Below, piece by piece: positions 1 to 13,100 of a stretch of 64,000 nt of DNA. Numbering within the stretch: position 1 is the stretch's first letter; the number at the start of each line of letters is the position of its first letter. The notes beneath the pieces were generated by a model. That model was given only the letters and a program-made list of their open reading frames with translations. It did no database searches and was not told the DNA's origin. Location of the stretch: contig CM062819.1 in NCBI GenBank assembly GCA_031772625.1, forward strand, positions 826,086,503 to 826,150,502. The letters run 5' to 3'. The DNA comes from Pinus tabuliformis (taxonomy: Eukaryota; Streptophyta; Pinopsida; Pinales; Pinaceae). The position numbers and the translations under genes are program-made.

Positions 1-370
1 TTATATGAGTCCCACATTCATGCTTGGAATATGGCACGGAGGTGATTGGCTAAAGAGAGACTTGGCTCAGCCAATCTATGGTCGGGTGGAACGTGGTAGG
101 CCCATCACCGGTTGGTTCATTGCATTATTAATGAAAAAAATTCATTCCCTTGATTTTCATGTGCAAATGTACTAATGTATATATGGATTTTGATGGCTAA
201 TATGTTTATTGTAGTTTTGTTCCTATTATGTTGTTTATATGCACATTTACCCCAGAGGTTGTTATGTCTGACATGGATAGTTTGAACTTTGTATATGCTC
301 ATGGTTTGAATTTTTAATATTATGACCAAATACAAAGTGTTATTATAGGTAGAAAATGGTATAAACCTAA

Positions 371-491
371 ATATATGGAGTATGGATCTATTAGAGTGTA
401 ATATATGAATTGGGATGCTCAGATGGATGTGGGAATGGATAAGGGTGTACCCTGGGTTATGTGAAAACAAGATGATGCAGCAGACCATGTG
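371..491 (+). pseudogene. GH35 exon remnant with two stops
   Basis: Reads EYG, then WDAQMDVGMDKGVPWVM, a stop, then KQDDAADHV, and ends at a good donor GTAAGT at 492. This is the segment after the catalytic QIENEYG box of plant GH35 enzymes. TAA at 399-401 and TGA at 462-464 (where the family has Cys) break the frame. The left edge is approximate. Confidence 0.9.
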
Positions 492-640
492 GTAAGTTAT
501 GTTATCAATACCCACTTATATGTTTATATCATAATATCTTCATTAGGGCACTTGGTGGCCCTTGTCTCTGGATGAACTTATAAAATTGTATTATTGAATG
601 AAAATTTTGCACTAGTTAAATCAATAAAATTTGTATATTA
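492..640 (+). other. GH35 intron up to the insertion point of element A
   Basis: Intron sequence between the donor at 492 and the left LTR of element A. The last five bases (TATTA, 636-640) nearly match TATTC just after the element at 15144-15148, as expected for a target-site duplication with one later change. Bases 1-370 hold AT-rich intron sequence; nothing else was recognised there. Confidence 0.7.
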
Positions 641-2687
641 TGTAACACCCTCCTCCCACATCTACCCATGTAACCATCCAATTGGGGTAAACATGTGACG
701 AGAGGCTACTATGGTTGGATTTGACCTCCTATGTGACCTTAAGGAAATTGAATTGACATAAATACAACAAAGAAACCTTCCACATTAGCTACAGGACCCC
801 AGAGAATCGTGCCAACACTTGAGGCAGCTTGCCCTTGGGTCCCACATAAACTTCTGATCACTTTCCCTCTAGACGCTCTCATGCTATGGGCATGCAAGCA
901 TCCAGGGACCTCTAGACGCTCTCACGGGCCTAGATGCCAGTGTCCATAGACCAATATGTCCAGTTTTGTGCTAGCATCCCCAAGATTTCAGCCACTTTTT
1001 TTGGCCCAGAGCCTAGGTCACTGCCTAGAATGGAATGATATCTTAAGAGTTTTAAAATAGCAGGGAAACAATGAAGTAGAAGCATTTAGTTAAACAAGCC
1101 CTTAATTATACCCCTACTAGCCATGAAAGGCATTTTGTTAAACATATCGCAAACATGTAGTCTACAAGTGTCAACAATGGAATTAAACATAGGGATCTCA
1201 TACTTATCTGAGAATCGCTAAGAACCATTGTTCCCTCATGTCTTTTGTTGCATTATCATCTATTAGTTCATAGATACATTTTCCATTTATTTACAAGTAA
1301 AAACATACTAAGATTCATACATAGTTTTTGTCATAAAACATACATATAACTAGCATAGTAACAAAAGAAATACCATAAATATATCAACCATAAAATCCAC
1401 ATATAAACCAATATATTTACACATGAAAACAAAGGGAATTAATTTCTCATTAATGAATGAAAAAACTGACTGGAGATGGGACTACCATGTTCCACCCGAC
1501 CGTAGATTAGTTGAGTCAAGTCGCTCTTCAGCAAATCACTCTGTTCCATATTCTAAGCATGAATGTGGGACTCATAACCAACCGAAAAGAACCAAACAAG
1601 CATGGATGCTACTAGAGTTTTCCACCTACACCATGAGGAATTTGAATGCCTTCTAGTCTCTCAGGCTTTACCGTAATCCACAATATGATCTAGGGACCAC
1701 TAGGCCCTACACCGAGACCCACTCTCTAGGTTTTACCGTACATCCCATCCCGGGACTACTGGGCCCAAAAGAGAGCAATCCACCTCTTGGATTTACTGTC
1801 TATCTCGCCATTCAATGAAAAGGATTCCTAGGGCCACCAAGTCACACAATCCTGGATTTACCACAACCCATAATATGGCTCAAGGGTTATTAGTCTAGTG
1901 GCTTTACCATGATCCACAGTTTGGTTTAGGGACCACTAGGCCATGTGTTTTTCATTTTGGAGATCCAACCCACTCAGCTTCGAACCCATCTGAAAATCTA
2001 GATCAATGGAAGTATGACACCCCATCTCTTCAAGGCTATCAAGAAATGGCAAGGCTAGGCTAAAGAACACTATCACACCTAGGAAAACCCATGCCATGAT
2101 AGGAAAAAACCACATGCAATGCCACACATGCCAAATCTAGCAAGGAAAATACACATACAAATCCATACCTGTAATTAATCATGTTGCAGCTGCTTGATCC
2201 TGCCTTTCCCTACTTGATCTTTGCTTCCTCTTGCCTTCTTTTCCTTTTCTTGCTCCAATGCCAAAGTTCTCTTAAAAAATTTGTGTCCAAGAGTGAGAGA
2301 GAGAGAGAGAAAATAATAAGAAAGCTCCAAAATTGAACTGAAAAAAGGTTTCCAACTAATCCTCAGAAGCCTTTTTATCAATGAGACATCTATTTTCTTC
2401 ATTTTCCATTATTTTCCTTCAATTTCCTCCTCATATGAAACCTATGACCTTTCACCTCCCTTTTCTCCTAATTTCCATTATTTCCATAAATAACTGTGCC
2501 AAAAATGCCATTTTTCCTTTCCAAAGCCTTAGCCATTGCCTTTTCCAATTTCCTTATCCATAAACAAACAAATGAATACCCCCTAGGATGTCTTTCCCAA
2601 CATTCAACTTGGAATAAGTGTCCCATCAACCGTGGTTATTATTTTTTTAAACGTTTATTACATGGAATTTTCACCAGGGCTGTTACA
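641..2687 (-). repeat. Element A 3' LTR (left copy)
   Basis: About 2047 bases. Matches 8533-9248 plus 13822-15143 along its whole length. Includes a GA microsatellite near 2290-2310 that recurs in the right copy near 14763-14780. Ends with TGTTACA directly before the polypurine tract. Confidence 0.92.
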
Positions 2688-2706
2688 AAACCCTCCCCCT
2701 TGGGGG
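2688..2706 (-). promoter_or_regulatory. Element A polypurine tract
   Basis: On the minus strand the bases directly before the 3' LTR read CCCCCAAGGGGGAGGGTTT, the expected position and composition of the plus-strand primer tract. Confidence 0.8.
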
Positions 2707-3092
2707 ACACCATCCTCGGTGTTAAGTCACACATATACCTCAGCAAGCCACTGGAAATAAACCATACTACTCATGGAGCTTTATAACATAGCTTGATGCA
2801 GTATTTAAAATGATCACCCTACTGAGTGCCAACCCACATGACAACATAAAAACATGATAAAATAACAACATGATACCATAGTAACATGACAATATAACAA
2901 CATGACAATCATAATGACATGACTCCCTTACCACTTATTGGAGATTTATAACATAGCCCATGGTGGTATTTACATCCATATACATATGTACATATAGAAA
3001 TATCAGCAAAACTTACACCAAAACATATACCAAGACACCATATCAAAACATATACCAAAACACCATATCAAAACATATATCAAAACACCATA

Positions 3093-3330
3093 TCAAAATT
3101 GCTTTGCATCAACTAGAAAACCAGGAAGGATACATGGCCCGCATCTAATCCACCATCTCCCATGTAGCTTCATCGAGCCCAAAGTGCTTCCACTACACCT
3201 TAACTTGCTCGATTGCTTGGTTCCAAAGCATGAGCACCTTTTTCTGCAATATACACTAAGGCTCCTACTGGAATTCTCCATCTGGTTCCACTTGCAGTAC
3301 AAACCAGTCAATCACATGATCAACATCTTA
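3093..3330 (-). pseudogene. Element A C-terminal chromodomain-like region
   Basis: Minus-strand reading downstream of integrase gives VLQVEPDGEFQ, CILQKKVLMLWNQAIEQVKV and then W-HFGLDEATWEMVD, with a few stops. The E-ATWE end and the aromatic spacing resemble the chromodomain-like tail of chromovirus-type Ty3/gypsy integrases, which helps choose insertion sites in heterochromatin. The exact subfamily is not resolved. Confidence 0.65.
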
Positions 3331-4194
3331 ACATACTTCTCAAGTAACGATACATAGTAATGATACATGGAAAACATCATGAAATTTCACTGTCAGGGGC
3401 AGTGCAAGTTGATAGGCTATTGACCCAATCCTCTTAATAATATTGAAGGGTCCACAAAATCATAGTGTTAGCTTGGCACATGATCTAATTCGTAAGGAGA
3501 TATTCTTTGGTTTGATGTACAAGTAAACATGTTCCCGGACTAGGAAATCCTTGAACAACCTATTTTGATATGCATAACGCTTCTGCCTATCCTATGTTTC
3601 CTTTAGATTCTTCTTGATCACTTGCAATTCATATTCCATGTCTACCAGCATGTCTCGTCCTATCGTCACCCTGTTAACTGGATCACTCCAATTGATAGGT
3701 GTATTGCAACTTCGCCCATACAATGCCTCAAAAGGAATCATCCTCAATGACTCCTAATTACCATTTTTGTATGCTAACTCAACCAAGGGAAGATACTCCT
3801 CCCACTTCTGCTGCTGATGCATCACATACATCCTCAACATGTCCTCCAATATCCTATCGACCCTCTCTATTTGTCCTTCTGTCTGCAAATGATAAGTTGT
3901 ACTGAAGGCCAACTCTATGCCAAAACCTATAAACAACTCCTTCCAAAACTTCGAAATGAACTTTGCATGCCTGTCTGACACAATATTATTTAGAACATCA
4001 TGCAACTTGACCACATCTCTAATGAATACTTGTGCCACATCGCTAGATGCAAATATAGGCTTCACTTGAATGAAGTGTGCAACCTTTGACAACCTATCCA
4101 CAACAACCATGATGGAATCATATTGTCTAACTACCTTCAACAACCTTGTGATGAAGTCCATGGAAATGACCTCCCACTTCCACAATGGAATCAT
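3331..4194 (-). pseudogene. Element A integrase core
   Basis: The open part 3754-4194 reads WEVISMDFITRLLK, then VDRLSKVAHFI, SDRHAKFISKFWKELF and EGQIERVDRILEDMLR. These are the DDE core blocks of gypsy integrase: first Asp in MDFI, second Asp in SDRHAKF, and the Glu near TEGQIERV. Below 3754 the frame continues as IPFEALYGRSCNTPI and later LRSY with stops toward the chromodomain-like tail. Confidence 0.85.
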
Positions 4195-5177
4195 GATTGG
4201 TTTTAACAGTCCACCTGGATGTTTACATTCTTCCTTTACTCGTTAACAATCAAAACACCTAGTGACAAACTTTGCTACATCCCTCTTCAAATTTGGCCAT
4301 TAAAAAAATTTTATTCACTGTAATCAATGTCTTCTGATAACCTAGGTGACCTGAATAAGGTTTCACATGAAACTATCTCAAGATCACCTTCTTGAGCTGA
4401 CTACTATCCGACACATATATCTTGTCTCTAAATCTACCCAATCCTTTGGTCGTAAGACAATAGTCCACATCCCATGCACGTGCACCATACCTGTCCCTAT
4501 ACCCATACTACCACCTATACCTGCACCTATACTATCAACTATACATGTAGTTTTAATACCACCTGTAACTATACCAGTACTTTGTTGTGATCTATGCATA
4601 ATCTCCATATACGTAACATCCTGCTAACCTAACTACAAGATCCTCTCTTATAAGTCTGTGCCATAGCATCTCATAGCTACTAAGTCCTATACCCGCCTAC
4701 TAAAAGCATCTACCACCCTGTTCTCTTTACCTTTGATGTACCTAATCTCAAAATCAAAATCACTGATCATGGCCAACCATCTAGCCTGTCGAGAATTCAA
4801 ATTTAGCTTTCAAACAAATACCTCAACCCAATATGGTCACTCATCAGTACAAACCTCTTGCCAAGAAGATAGTGCCTCCACATCTTCAATACATGTATGA
4901 TCACTACTAACTTAATATCATGTATCAGGTAGTTCTTCTCATGCTCACTTATTTTATGTGACTTATATCATACCACATGTCCATCCTGGATAAGGACTAC
5001 ACCAGGTCCTCTCTTGCAAGCATCTGTGCATACTACAAATTCTTTGTCTGGATATGTAATTTGTAGCACTGGTGCATGTGTCAACAACTGCTTAATCTTC
5101 TCAAAACTAGCCTCACACTCCTCTGTCCATTTGAACTTCTTACCTTTCCTCTACAATGATGTGATAGATTAAGCGAT
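4195..5177 (-). pseudogene. Element A RNase H and integrase zinc-finger region, decayed
   Basis: Lies between RT and the integrase core. Minus-strand fragments such as HALKMWRHYLLG-like and MSDH-GLRYL-like pieces (about 4790-4960) are typical of gypsy RNase H. The zinc-binding HHCC part expected near 4200-4400 is too broken to trace fully. A run of short CCTATACC-like repeats at 4485-4590 is a local expansion. Confidence 0.6.
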
Positions 5178-5930
5178 CTATGAGAAGTTCCTAATGAACC
5201 ACCTATAATAGCCTTCCAACCCCATCAAATATCTCACCTCATCTACACTCTTAGGAGAGACCCACTCCATGATGGCCCTTATCTTCTTTGGATATACTAC
5301 AATGCCCTCCTTGGAGACAACATGTCCCAAGTAGTGTACCTCAGTCTGAAAGAAACTACACTTGTTCATATTAGCATATAATTGCTTCTCCCTCAACAAC
5401 CTCAATGTTGCTGCTAAATTCTCGACATGCTCTTCCTCTTTTTTATAATATGCCAACATATCATCAATGGCCACAACAAAAAACTTATCTAAATATAGAT
5501 GCAACACACTATTCATCAAGAACATAAATGTAGCTAGAGCATTAGTTAGGCCAAATGGAACTAAAACAAACTCATAATGCACATACCTAGTCCAGAAAGT
5601 TGTCTTGTAAATGTCCTCCTCTTTGATGTGTCCCTGATTGTATATGTATCTCAAACCAATCTTTGAGAACACTACTGCTCCCTTCAGCTTATCGAACAAG
5701 TCATCAATCCTCAGTAAAGGGTACCTGTTCTTGATGGTCACTTTGCTAAACTTCTTGTAGTCAAAGCATAATCTGAGAGTTCCATCTTTCTTCTTTGCAA
5801 ATAATACTGGTGCACCCCAAGGTGATACACTTGGCCTAATGTATCCCTTGTCAAAAATTTCCTTCAACTCCAACAACTTAGGTATGCTCATCCTGTAAGG
5901 TTTTTTTGATGTTAGAGCTTCCCCTGACAC
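5178..5930 (-). pseudogene. Element A reverse transcriptase
   Basis: About 250 residues open. Blocks in order: [121 protein letters not shown] and [19 protein letters not shown]. This is a Ty3/gypsy RT. The catalytic box is AIDD in place of the usual [FY]-x-DD context, and the usual Asp of FSKIDLR is Gly, so the enzyme would be inactive even without the flanking stops. Confidence 0.93.
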
Positions 5931-5996
5931 TAACTCAATAGAAAAGTATACCTCCCTGACAGGTGGAAACTCTGTAATGTCGTCAAGAAATACATC

Positions 5997-6500
5997 CTAA
6001 AAATGCTGCAGAACTGGGTACCTACTCAACACATCTAATTCCTCAACCTCCTTACCCTTATCACTAGAAATGTGCACTGCAAATAACGTACACCCTTTCC
6101 TGCGGCTATGCTTTTCGTGCATAGCTATCAACATCCTAACTGATGTCGCTTTATTCTTACACTGCAAGACTTTTGATTCACCATTGTCATCAACACACTC
6201 AATGGCTTTGTTATAACAATCTACCTTGGTTCTATGAAGATACAACCAATCCATGCCCAACAACATATTGCATGATCCCAACATAAATACATTCAAATGT
6301 GTTGTTGTAGGCATACCATTCAAATCAAATGCACAAAATCTTACCGAATGATGAACTTACTTCTTTGTACCTGTATCCAACTGCACTAACCAAGATTCTA
6401 CATGCAATTCCTTACTCAAATCACACTTGTCCACAAAGTCAAGACTAACATAGCTACAATCAGATCTAGAGTCAATAAAAATAGAAATAACTTGATCATA
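5997..6500 (-). pseudogene. Element A aspartic protease
   Basis: Minus strand gives FIDSRSDCSYVS near 6446-6490, corresponding to the IDSGxDxSY active-site block with Gly changed to Arg, then NGMPTTTHLNVFMLGSCN and LLGMDWLYLHRTKVDC, the second conserved block, and VLSRYPVLQHF leading to RT. It cuts the polyprotein in live relatives. The catalytic Asp is present but the following Gly is lost. Confidence 0.8.
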
Positions 6501-6639
6501 AATCTTACCATCCATGTCAATGATAGATGCCTAGAGATATATATGTTTTTTTTCCACGACTGCATAAATACAAGGAATACAATGCCCCACATCCCCAACA
6601 ATTCACGCCACCTAAGCACTATATATCTTAATCCTACCA

Positions 6640-7859
6640 CCCTAATTCTGCATACAATCTCTACTAAGGTGTTCCTCATGACATGTACAACACTCCAACC
6701 AAAAAATTCCCTAACCTGTATGCTGCTGTTGTGACCCATGTTCCTGTCTAGCTACATTAAACTTCTTTTGTAGTTCCATTTCTTTCCCATATGCATTCTA
6801 AGGCCTTTCTCTCTTAGGCTTCTATTTACCTTTACCTTTGTCTTTCCATTTCCATCCTTGCTAAGATTCATTATTACGCTTCGACTATTCATAGAAACAC
6901 TTCAATTTCCCAATGAATTCCTCATGTGACTGAGGCTCATCATACTCAATCCGATCTCTAAATGTTAATGGAAAACCATTGAAAAATCATTAAACTTTAG
7001 CCTTATCATATGTAAGATATCGTACATACCTCAATAGCTCCAGAAACTTGGTCATGTACTCTTCATCTGTCATTGACCCCATCTTTAACTCATATAATTC
7101 TTTGGCCTTATTGTCGTAGTACCTTTTTGACAAGTACTTCTTCCTAAAAATCCTCTTGAACTCCCTCTAACTCAAGTCATTTGTCATGATTTCTCTTTCC
7201 TGCTTCACATCTTCCCACCAAATGCATGCTTTACCTTTCAAGCTGAAGATATATATTCTAGCCTTCATGTTCTCTGTGTACTCATGCAACTCAAAGAATT
7301 TGTTCATCCCAAGTATCCAAGCCTCTGCATCTTCCAGATTCTTCACATCTCCATCAAAAGTAGGTGACTTTTCTTTCTTAAATTCACTTCGAAAGTATCC
7401 CCTATCACTCCTCATGTAAGGATGATAACAATGATGATCATGATCTTTGTCAGAACCAAAACTAGAATAGTACTTGTACTCATCACCCCTCCTATCCAAA
7501 GTGTCCAATAATATGTCATCTCTCACTGTGTCAGCTCTACCCGACTTGTGTCTACCAGGAGACCTATTTCCATATGCCCCATTAGTTATGTCCTCATGTC
7601 CATGGTTGATCTGAAGTGGCCCTTGTCATTGAAATTCTGACAAACTCTAAACAAATATTGCATTAACCTATGCTTGTTTCTCTTGTGCATGTATGATCCT
7701 GTCATTATCTACCTTACAACTCCTTATTTCTTCCTTCAAGGTTCTCAATGCATCTGCCAAATTAGAAGAGTTCCCACCACGCTGCTCATTTGATTCATAG
7801 GAGAGTCCTTGTAGTCTACCATCTTGTTATTCATTTTGACCTTCTTTCCTATCAGGCAT
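6640..7859 (-). pseudogene. Element A gag
   Basis: A start near 7859 (MPDRKEGQNE) is followed by scattered stops. The best part is 7167-7526, with FDGDVKNLEDAEAWILGMNK, YIFSLKGKACIWWEDVK and, just below, FKRIFRKKYLSKRYYDNKAKE, all standard gag capsid features. A knuckle-like CCTCHEEHLSRDC lies near 6660-6700. Capsid and RNA packaging role known from the family. Confidence 0.8.
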
Positions 7860-8514
7860 AATATGCTAGATAAACCAAATCATAACAAACCAACATACCT
7901 TAATATAATTTGAGGCTGTTACCTCATCTGAAAGGTCATCCAAATTAGCATGATACATGTATAAAAAAATCATAACAATATATAGACATATACAAATAAA
8001 AGCATCAACACATAAACATCATTCTAGTTAGAGTCCAATCATTAATGCAAGACCATATCAACAGTGCATGCTATGACCTCATGCATGACAAAAACCATTA
8101 CTCCATTGTACACATTGCCACATGCAACCATCAACATGCATGAGAAATGCATAATAAACCTCACATACACATGAACGTATGTAATCGAGCATAAGTGAAC
8201 AATAATTGTAACCAAACCTACAAGACTGATACATGTAACCAAACATACAAGAATGCAACCTAATATATAGGGATGTAACCAAGCAACATATAATAACATG
8301 TAAGCGACATATAATAACATGTAAGCAACATATAACGACATGTAACTAATCATAAAATCATGTTGATGCACTCCAAAATAATAACATCAAGTTCCTCATG
8401 ACAACATTAGTACAACCATGATAAACATTATGCAATGCAACAAGCACATGGAATGAAAGTGTAAGAGACACACATGCATGACCAACACATAGCCAATCCA
8501 GTCTGAGGGGTGAA
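7860..8514 (-). other. Element A leader between PBS and gag
   Basis: Non-coding on the minus strand. Around 8200-8360 it holds several short near-repeats of ACATATAATRACATGTAA and CAAACATACAAG type, a local tandem expansion. Reading frames across it are low-complexity artefacts. Confidence 0.6.
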
Positions 8515-8530
8515 CCATGGTCTCATACCA
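8515..8530 (-). promoter_or_regulatory. Element A primer-binding site
   Basis: Minus-strand TGGTATGAGACCATGG starts two bases from the LTR edge. It resembles the TGGTATCAGAGC site for initiator Met tRNA with two changes, and sets the orientation of the element. Confidence 0.8.
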
Positions 8531-8532
8531 CT

Positions 8533-9248
8533 CGTAATGCACTCCTCCCACATCTATCCAAGTAACTGGCCAACCGGGGTAAACATGTGATGAGAGGCTA
8601 CTATGGTTGGATTCGACCTCCTATGTGACCTTAAGGAAATGGAATCAAGGAAACACAACAAACAGACCTTCCAAATCAGCTACAGGACCCCTGAGAACCA
8701 TGCCAACACTTCAGGAAACTTTCCCCTGGATCCCACTGGAACTTCTGATCACTTTCCCTCTAGACACTCTCATGCTATGGGCATGCCAACGTCCAGGGAC
8801 CTATGGAAGATCTCACAGGCATACCTACCAACATCCATGAACCAATTTGTCTAGTTCTATGCTAACGTCCTTGGGATTTGAGCCACTTTTTCTAGCCTAG
8901 AGCCCAATTCACTGCCCATGATGGAATGATATCTTAAGAGTTGTAAAATAATAAGGAAAAATTGAAGTAGAAGCAATTAGTTAAATAAGCCCTTAACTAG
9001 ACCCCTACTAGCCATGACAGCCATTTCGTCAAACATATTGCAACATGTAGTCTACAGGTGTAAATAATAGAATTAAACATAGGGATCTCATACTTATCTA
9101 ATAATCACTAAGAACCATTGTTCCCTCATGCCTTTAGCTGCATTTACATCTATTAGGTCATAGATACATTGTCAATTCATTTACAAGTAAAAACATACTA
9201 AGATCCATACATAGTTGTTGTCATAAAACATACATATAACCAACATAG
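8533..9248 (-). repeat. Element A 5' LTR, first part
   Basis: Matches 641-1360 of the left LTR, then stops at CAACATAG where unit C begins. The match resumes at 13822. Confidence 0.92.
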
Positions 9249-10199
9249 TGTTGTGCTATACAACAACCCCCCATTTCATAAAATTTTTACACAAAATCTT
9301 GATATGAAATGGGTCCCTTTTAAATAAACTTAGTTAGATTTGTGTGTCCACAAATAAAAATGGTATTAACCTCATAATAAAGAAAATCTTCATCAAAAGG
9401 CTCGATGTAAATAAATCATCTTATAAAACCTTTTGGTTAAAAATGAAGTGTTCCTTTAAATATTATACAACAATTCTACATTACGATAAAGCGATCGAAG
9501 ATCACATATCGCAATGACAAAGGGACAGACACAAAACAAAGCCCCATCCAATTCTCCGATCCGATATCGCAATCAGTAATAGGAGATATTCATTGATAAA
9601 GGGATATGCGTAAAGACCTCGTCAAACCTCCCAATGCGATAAAGTAGATCGCAATCGGCAATCAGTAATCGGTGGAGTCATATGACAAAAGGATAAAAGC
9701 TTAAGCCAAACCCCGAATGCAATCAATTAATTAAGCACACATCTTAAAAGGTAAATATACGTTGAAAAATGGTTTGCATGCATAAATATCCTGCTCCATT
9801 ATATTGTAATATTATCTTTTGGCAATCGAAAATATTCATTGCAAGTGCTAAATCCCTTCCCTTTCACACTCTTGATTGCAATTTGCAATCTATCGCCTAT
9901 TGCCGATCGATGAAATCTAAATCACACATGAAATAATCATTCAATATAGGATTTACGAGATGGGTATTTATGATATTAATTCACCACGATTGGCAATTCG
10001 AACGGCCATATAATATTACAGTTAAGGATAGACCCTTTAAAAGATTTCATCCATGGTAATTCTTAACTGTATTTCATTTATTGTATGTCAATCACCACAA
10101 TTTTATTCATTATCATATTGGCTTGCGGTAACACTATCTCTGTGTTACGATTTGCAACTGTTTGTGCAAAGTCTCTCCGAATCCAGGAATCCAGAGAAA
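9249..10199 (+). promoter_or_regulatory. Unit C upstream region with repeated ATCGCAATC-type motifs
   Basis: No coding sequence. Between 9490 and 9690 the motif family GATCGCAATC, GGCAATCAGTAAT and ATATCGCAATCAGTAAT recurs, together with two copies of a GATAAAGGGA / ACAAAAGGATA-like block. Position just ahead of the long frame suggests promoter or U3 sequence; that is inference. Confidence 0.4.
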
Positions 10200-13100
10200 A
10201 TGGGGAAGAAATCAAAGAAATCCACAGTACCTATAGCCAAAGATCCAGGACCGAGCAAGAAAGGATTAATCTCATATACGACATGCCTTGGTCTGGGAAA
10301 AACTAGTTGGGAAAGCATTTATAATTTGATAGAGGCAGAGGAGCCTGAAGAACTAGAAGAGAAAGCCACTGCCGATTCAACCAATAAGTCAGAGGGAACT
10401 CTAAAAGAATTGGCTTGTTCTTATCTTCATAGGATAGTAGCGCGAGCTAAAATCCTACCATATACTGATGTGGTGAGATGGGTGGTAGAAAAAATTCTAG
10501 CGTCAGATAGAACATTTTCCATGGTAGATGGAAGGATATTTGGCTCATTCAAGCCTGAAGATCTTAGGAAAATGTACCATTTGCCTCCACTCGAGAAGCA
10601 ATACAACAAGGCATTCTTAGAAGCATTTGCAAAGGAAAACAACTCAGAGTCAGCCCCGATAAATCAATGGAGGCATTTCCTGGAGAAACACAAGCATGAG
10701 TCATCAGGTAAGTACTTTGTTGACTCATTAGCTTCCCCTTATTGCTATGCTGGAGCTATGATGTGTAGATTATGGGGACAACATGATTCTGCCAAATTCA
10801 CTATAGATATGGTCCCGCTAATGGAAGCAACAATTAATGGTTATGTTATGGATTGGGCAAATATTTTGTCTGATACACTAGTAACAACGATTTTAGAGTA
10901 CAGAACAAATACATATAAAAGTTCCCGCACCATTCCCCATTTCTACTACAGTGCATACATTATGGATACTATTTGTTTTAATTCTGAATACTCGGTACTC
11001 AGATGGAAATGGACTGCCCAAGATCCGAACTCGATTCATATTTATCATAAGAAATTGTGGAAAGAGCACTACAAAAATCACCTGTACAGAATTTGCAATG
11101 GTTTTTTTCTACCTGTATATTATTCTATTTTCAATAAGTCTGCCCCCAAGATATCCCAGGAAGCAGAGATTGACTTGAAAGCAGTAGGTAGTTGGTTTGG
11201 GGAGGAGAAATTTACCTATGTAAGGCTTTTTGGTAACCCCACTAAACCTCATGTCCTCCCCTTGTATGTGTCTAATAAATTTTTAGCATGGGAATTGACA
11301 TATCAGATAACTGTTGAAGGTACATCAAAAACCCTTAGGGACTCCAAGAAATAGATGTGGCCTATATTTCCCTTACGATGTGGCATTTTTACCCTACATG
11401 ACTACAAGCATGCAGAGAAAGAGGCGGAGAAGATTCAAATGTTGAATCTTGCCACCATTCCTAACAGGAAATATGACCCAAATAAGGTTGCCCATAATGT
11501 CACCTCTCAAGCAAGATTGGCCAAATTCGATCATGATGCGGATGACTTTGATGATTTATTTTCTTCGGCTGATACATTTGTTCAAGTTAAAGGATTGGCA
11601 AGAATCAGGTATCAAGAAGAAGGGTTAGAAACGTTCAATAGGCTTAGAGACCAGAGGTTGCAAACTCTGCCTTTAGACCTATTAGCTACAACCCCTATAG
11701 TTCAGCCACCAAGTCAAACTGAACAGAAAGCTATTGATAAGACTCCTGCAGTGGAAAAGATCTCCTAAAAATAAAATATGCCAGAGTAGGAGTAGGGACA
11801 AGGAAAATGAAGTGAACTCATTGATTCAGATATTCATATTGACCCCAAACTGCTCAAAGAATGGCAACAATTTGACTCAATCATCAGTAATACTGAGAAC
11901 CTACAAGGATTCAGCACACTTGAGGTGACAACTGGTCAAAAGACAACAACTAATACAGTTCCGACTGAAGGAACTAGTAGCCCACCCATGACTCAAAAGG
12001 ATGTAGAGATAATCCCAGAGAATCCATCTGATGAAATTGTTCTACATGTAGAAGAAATACCACCCTTGGATGTCTTCTACAGCCCTAATCATAGGGCTGT
12101 AATCAAGAGACAAAGGAAAAAGAGAAAACTTGATCAATCTTCTCTTTTGCCTTCACAAATGGAGATAACAAATGTGGTATGGAGAGAAGAAGTCAACCCT
12201 TCTAAAGATCTTACTAAACTCTCTCAGTATGCTGGAGCATACACAGTAGCTACTATGGACAAAGCATTGGAGGTAAGCAATTTTCTTAAAGAAAAGGATC
12301 AAGCAATTATTTTGCTAGAGACACAGGTAGAAGAGAAGCAACAAAGGATAGAGCAGTTGGAACAGCGGTTAGTAGCCTAGAAATAGTCAAATGATCAATT
12401 GAATGAGCAATTTCTCAAAGAAAAACAAAGGATTGATCAAAATGCAATTCATAAGTAACAAGAACTATCACAAACATTGAGCAAGCTGCGATTATTAAAT
12501 GAACAATTGAGCAAATCAAAAGAAGAACATATTGCTCAATTATCACTACAAATAGAAAGATATAAAGGATATCCCCAAGTGGGAGAATTGAAATCGGAAG
12601 CTCTCCAAATTACCAAAGCATTGTCTAATCAATTGAGCTTATTATGTCATAATATCTCTTTCGTTCTTCCTTTATGTGAAATTTCCTCATCCATGATTGA
12701 TAAGTTAGTTGATGCAAGACAGAAATTGGAACAAGAAGATGAAACACTAACAGAGTTTCTCTCTTGGCAAGAAACCAAGGAAGGACAAGCCGCAAATCTG
12801 CCCAAAATTCTTGAATCGCATAAGAAAATCCTATTCCTTAAATGGAAATCTCAACTGATGAAGGCAGAAAGGGCGACATCAAGATGCAGATCGGAAACTA
12901 GTAACCTAGTTTAATTGATTAATGATACTCTTTATTTGTCAAATTTAATTTTAGAATGTTCCCCAGGGAAACTTCCATCGATGAAGTCATTGGAACAGAC
13001 ATGGATACAGGAGCTGGAGCAGAGGGAAATATTAATCGTAGGAATTCAAATTTTAACATGGGAAACCTTTTGGTTCTTCCTTGTTAAATCACATAGTCAA

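Noticed and set aside
1423-1656. 77-codon frame repeated at 13899-13990
   Set aside because: Lies in the element A LTRs; chance frame in a repeat.
4367-4627. Frames over 80 codons on both strands
   Set aside because: Produced by short CCTATACC-type repeats inside the decayed pol region of element A.
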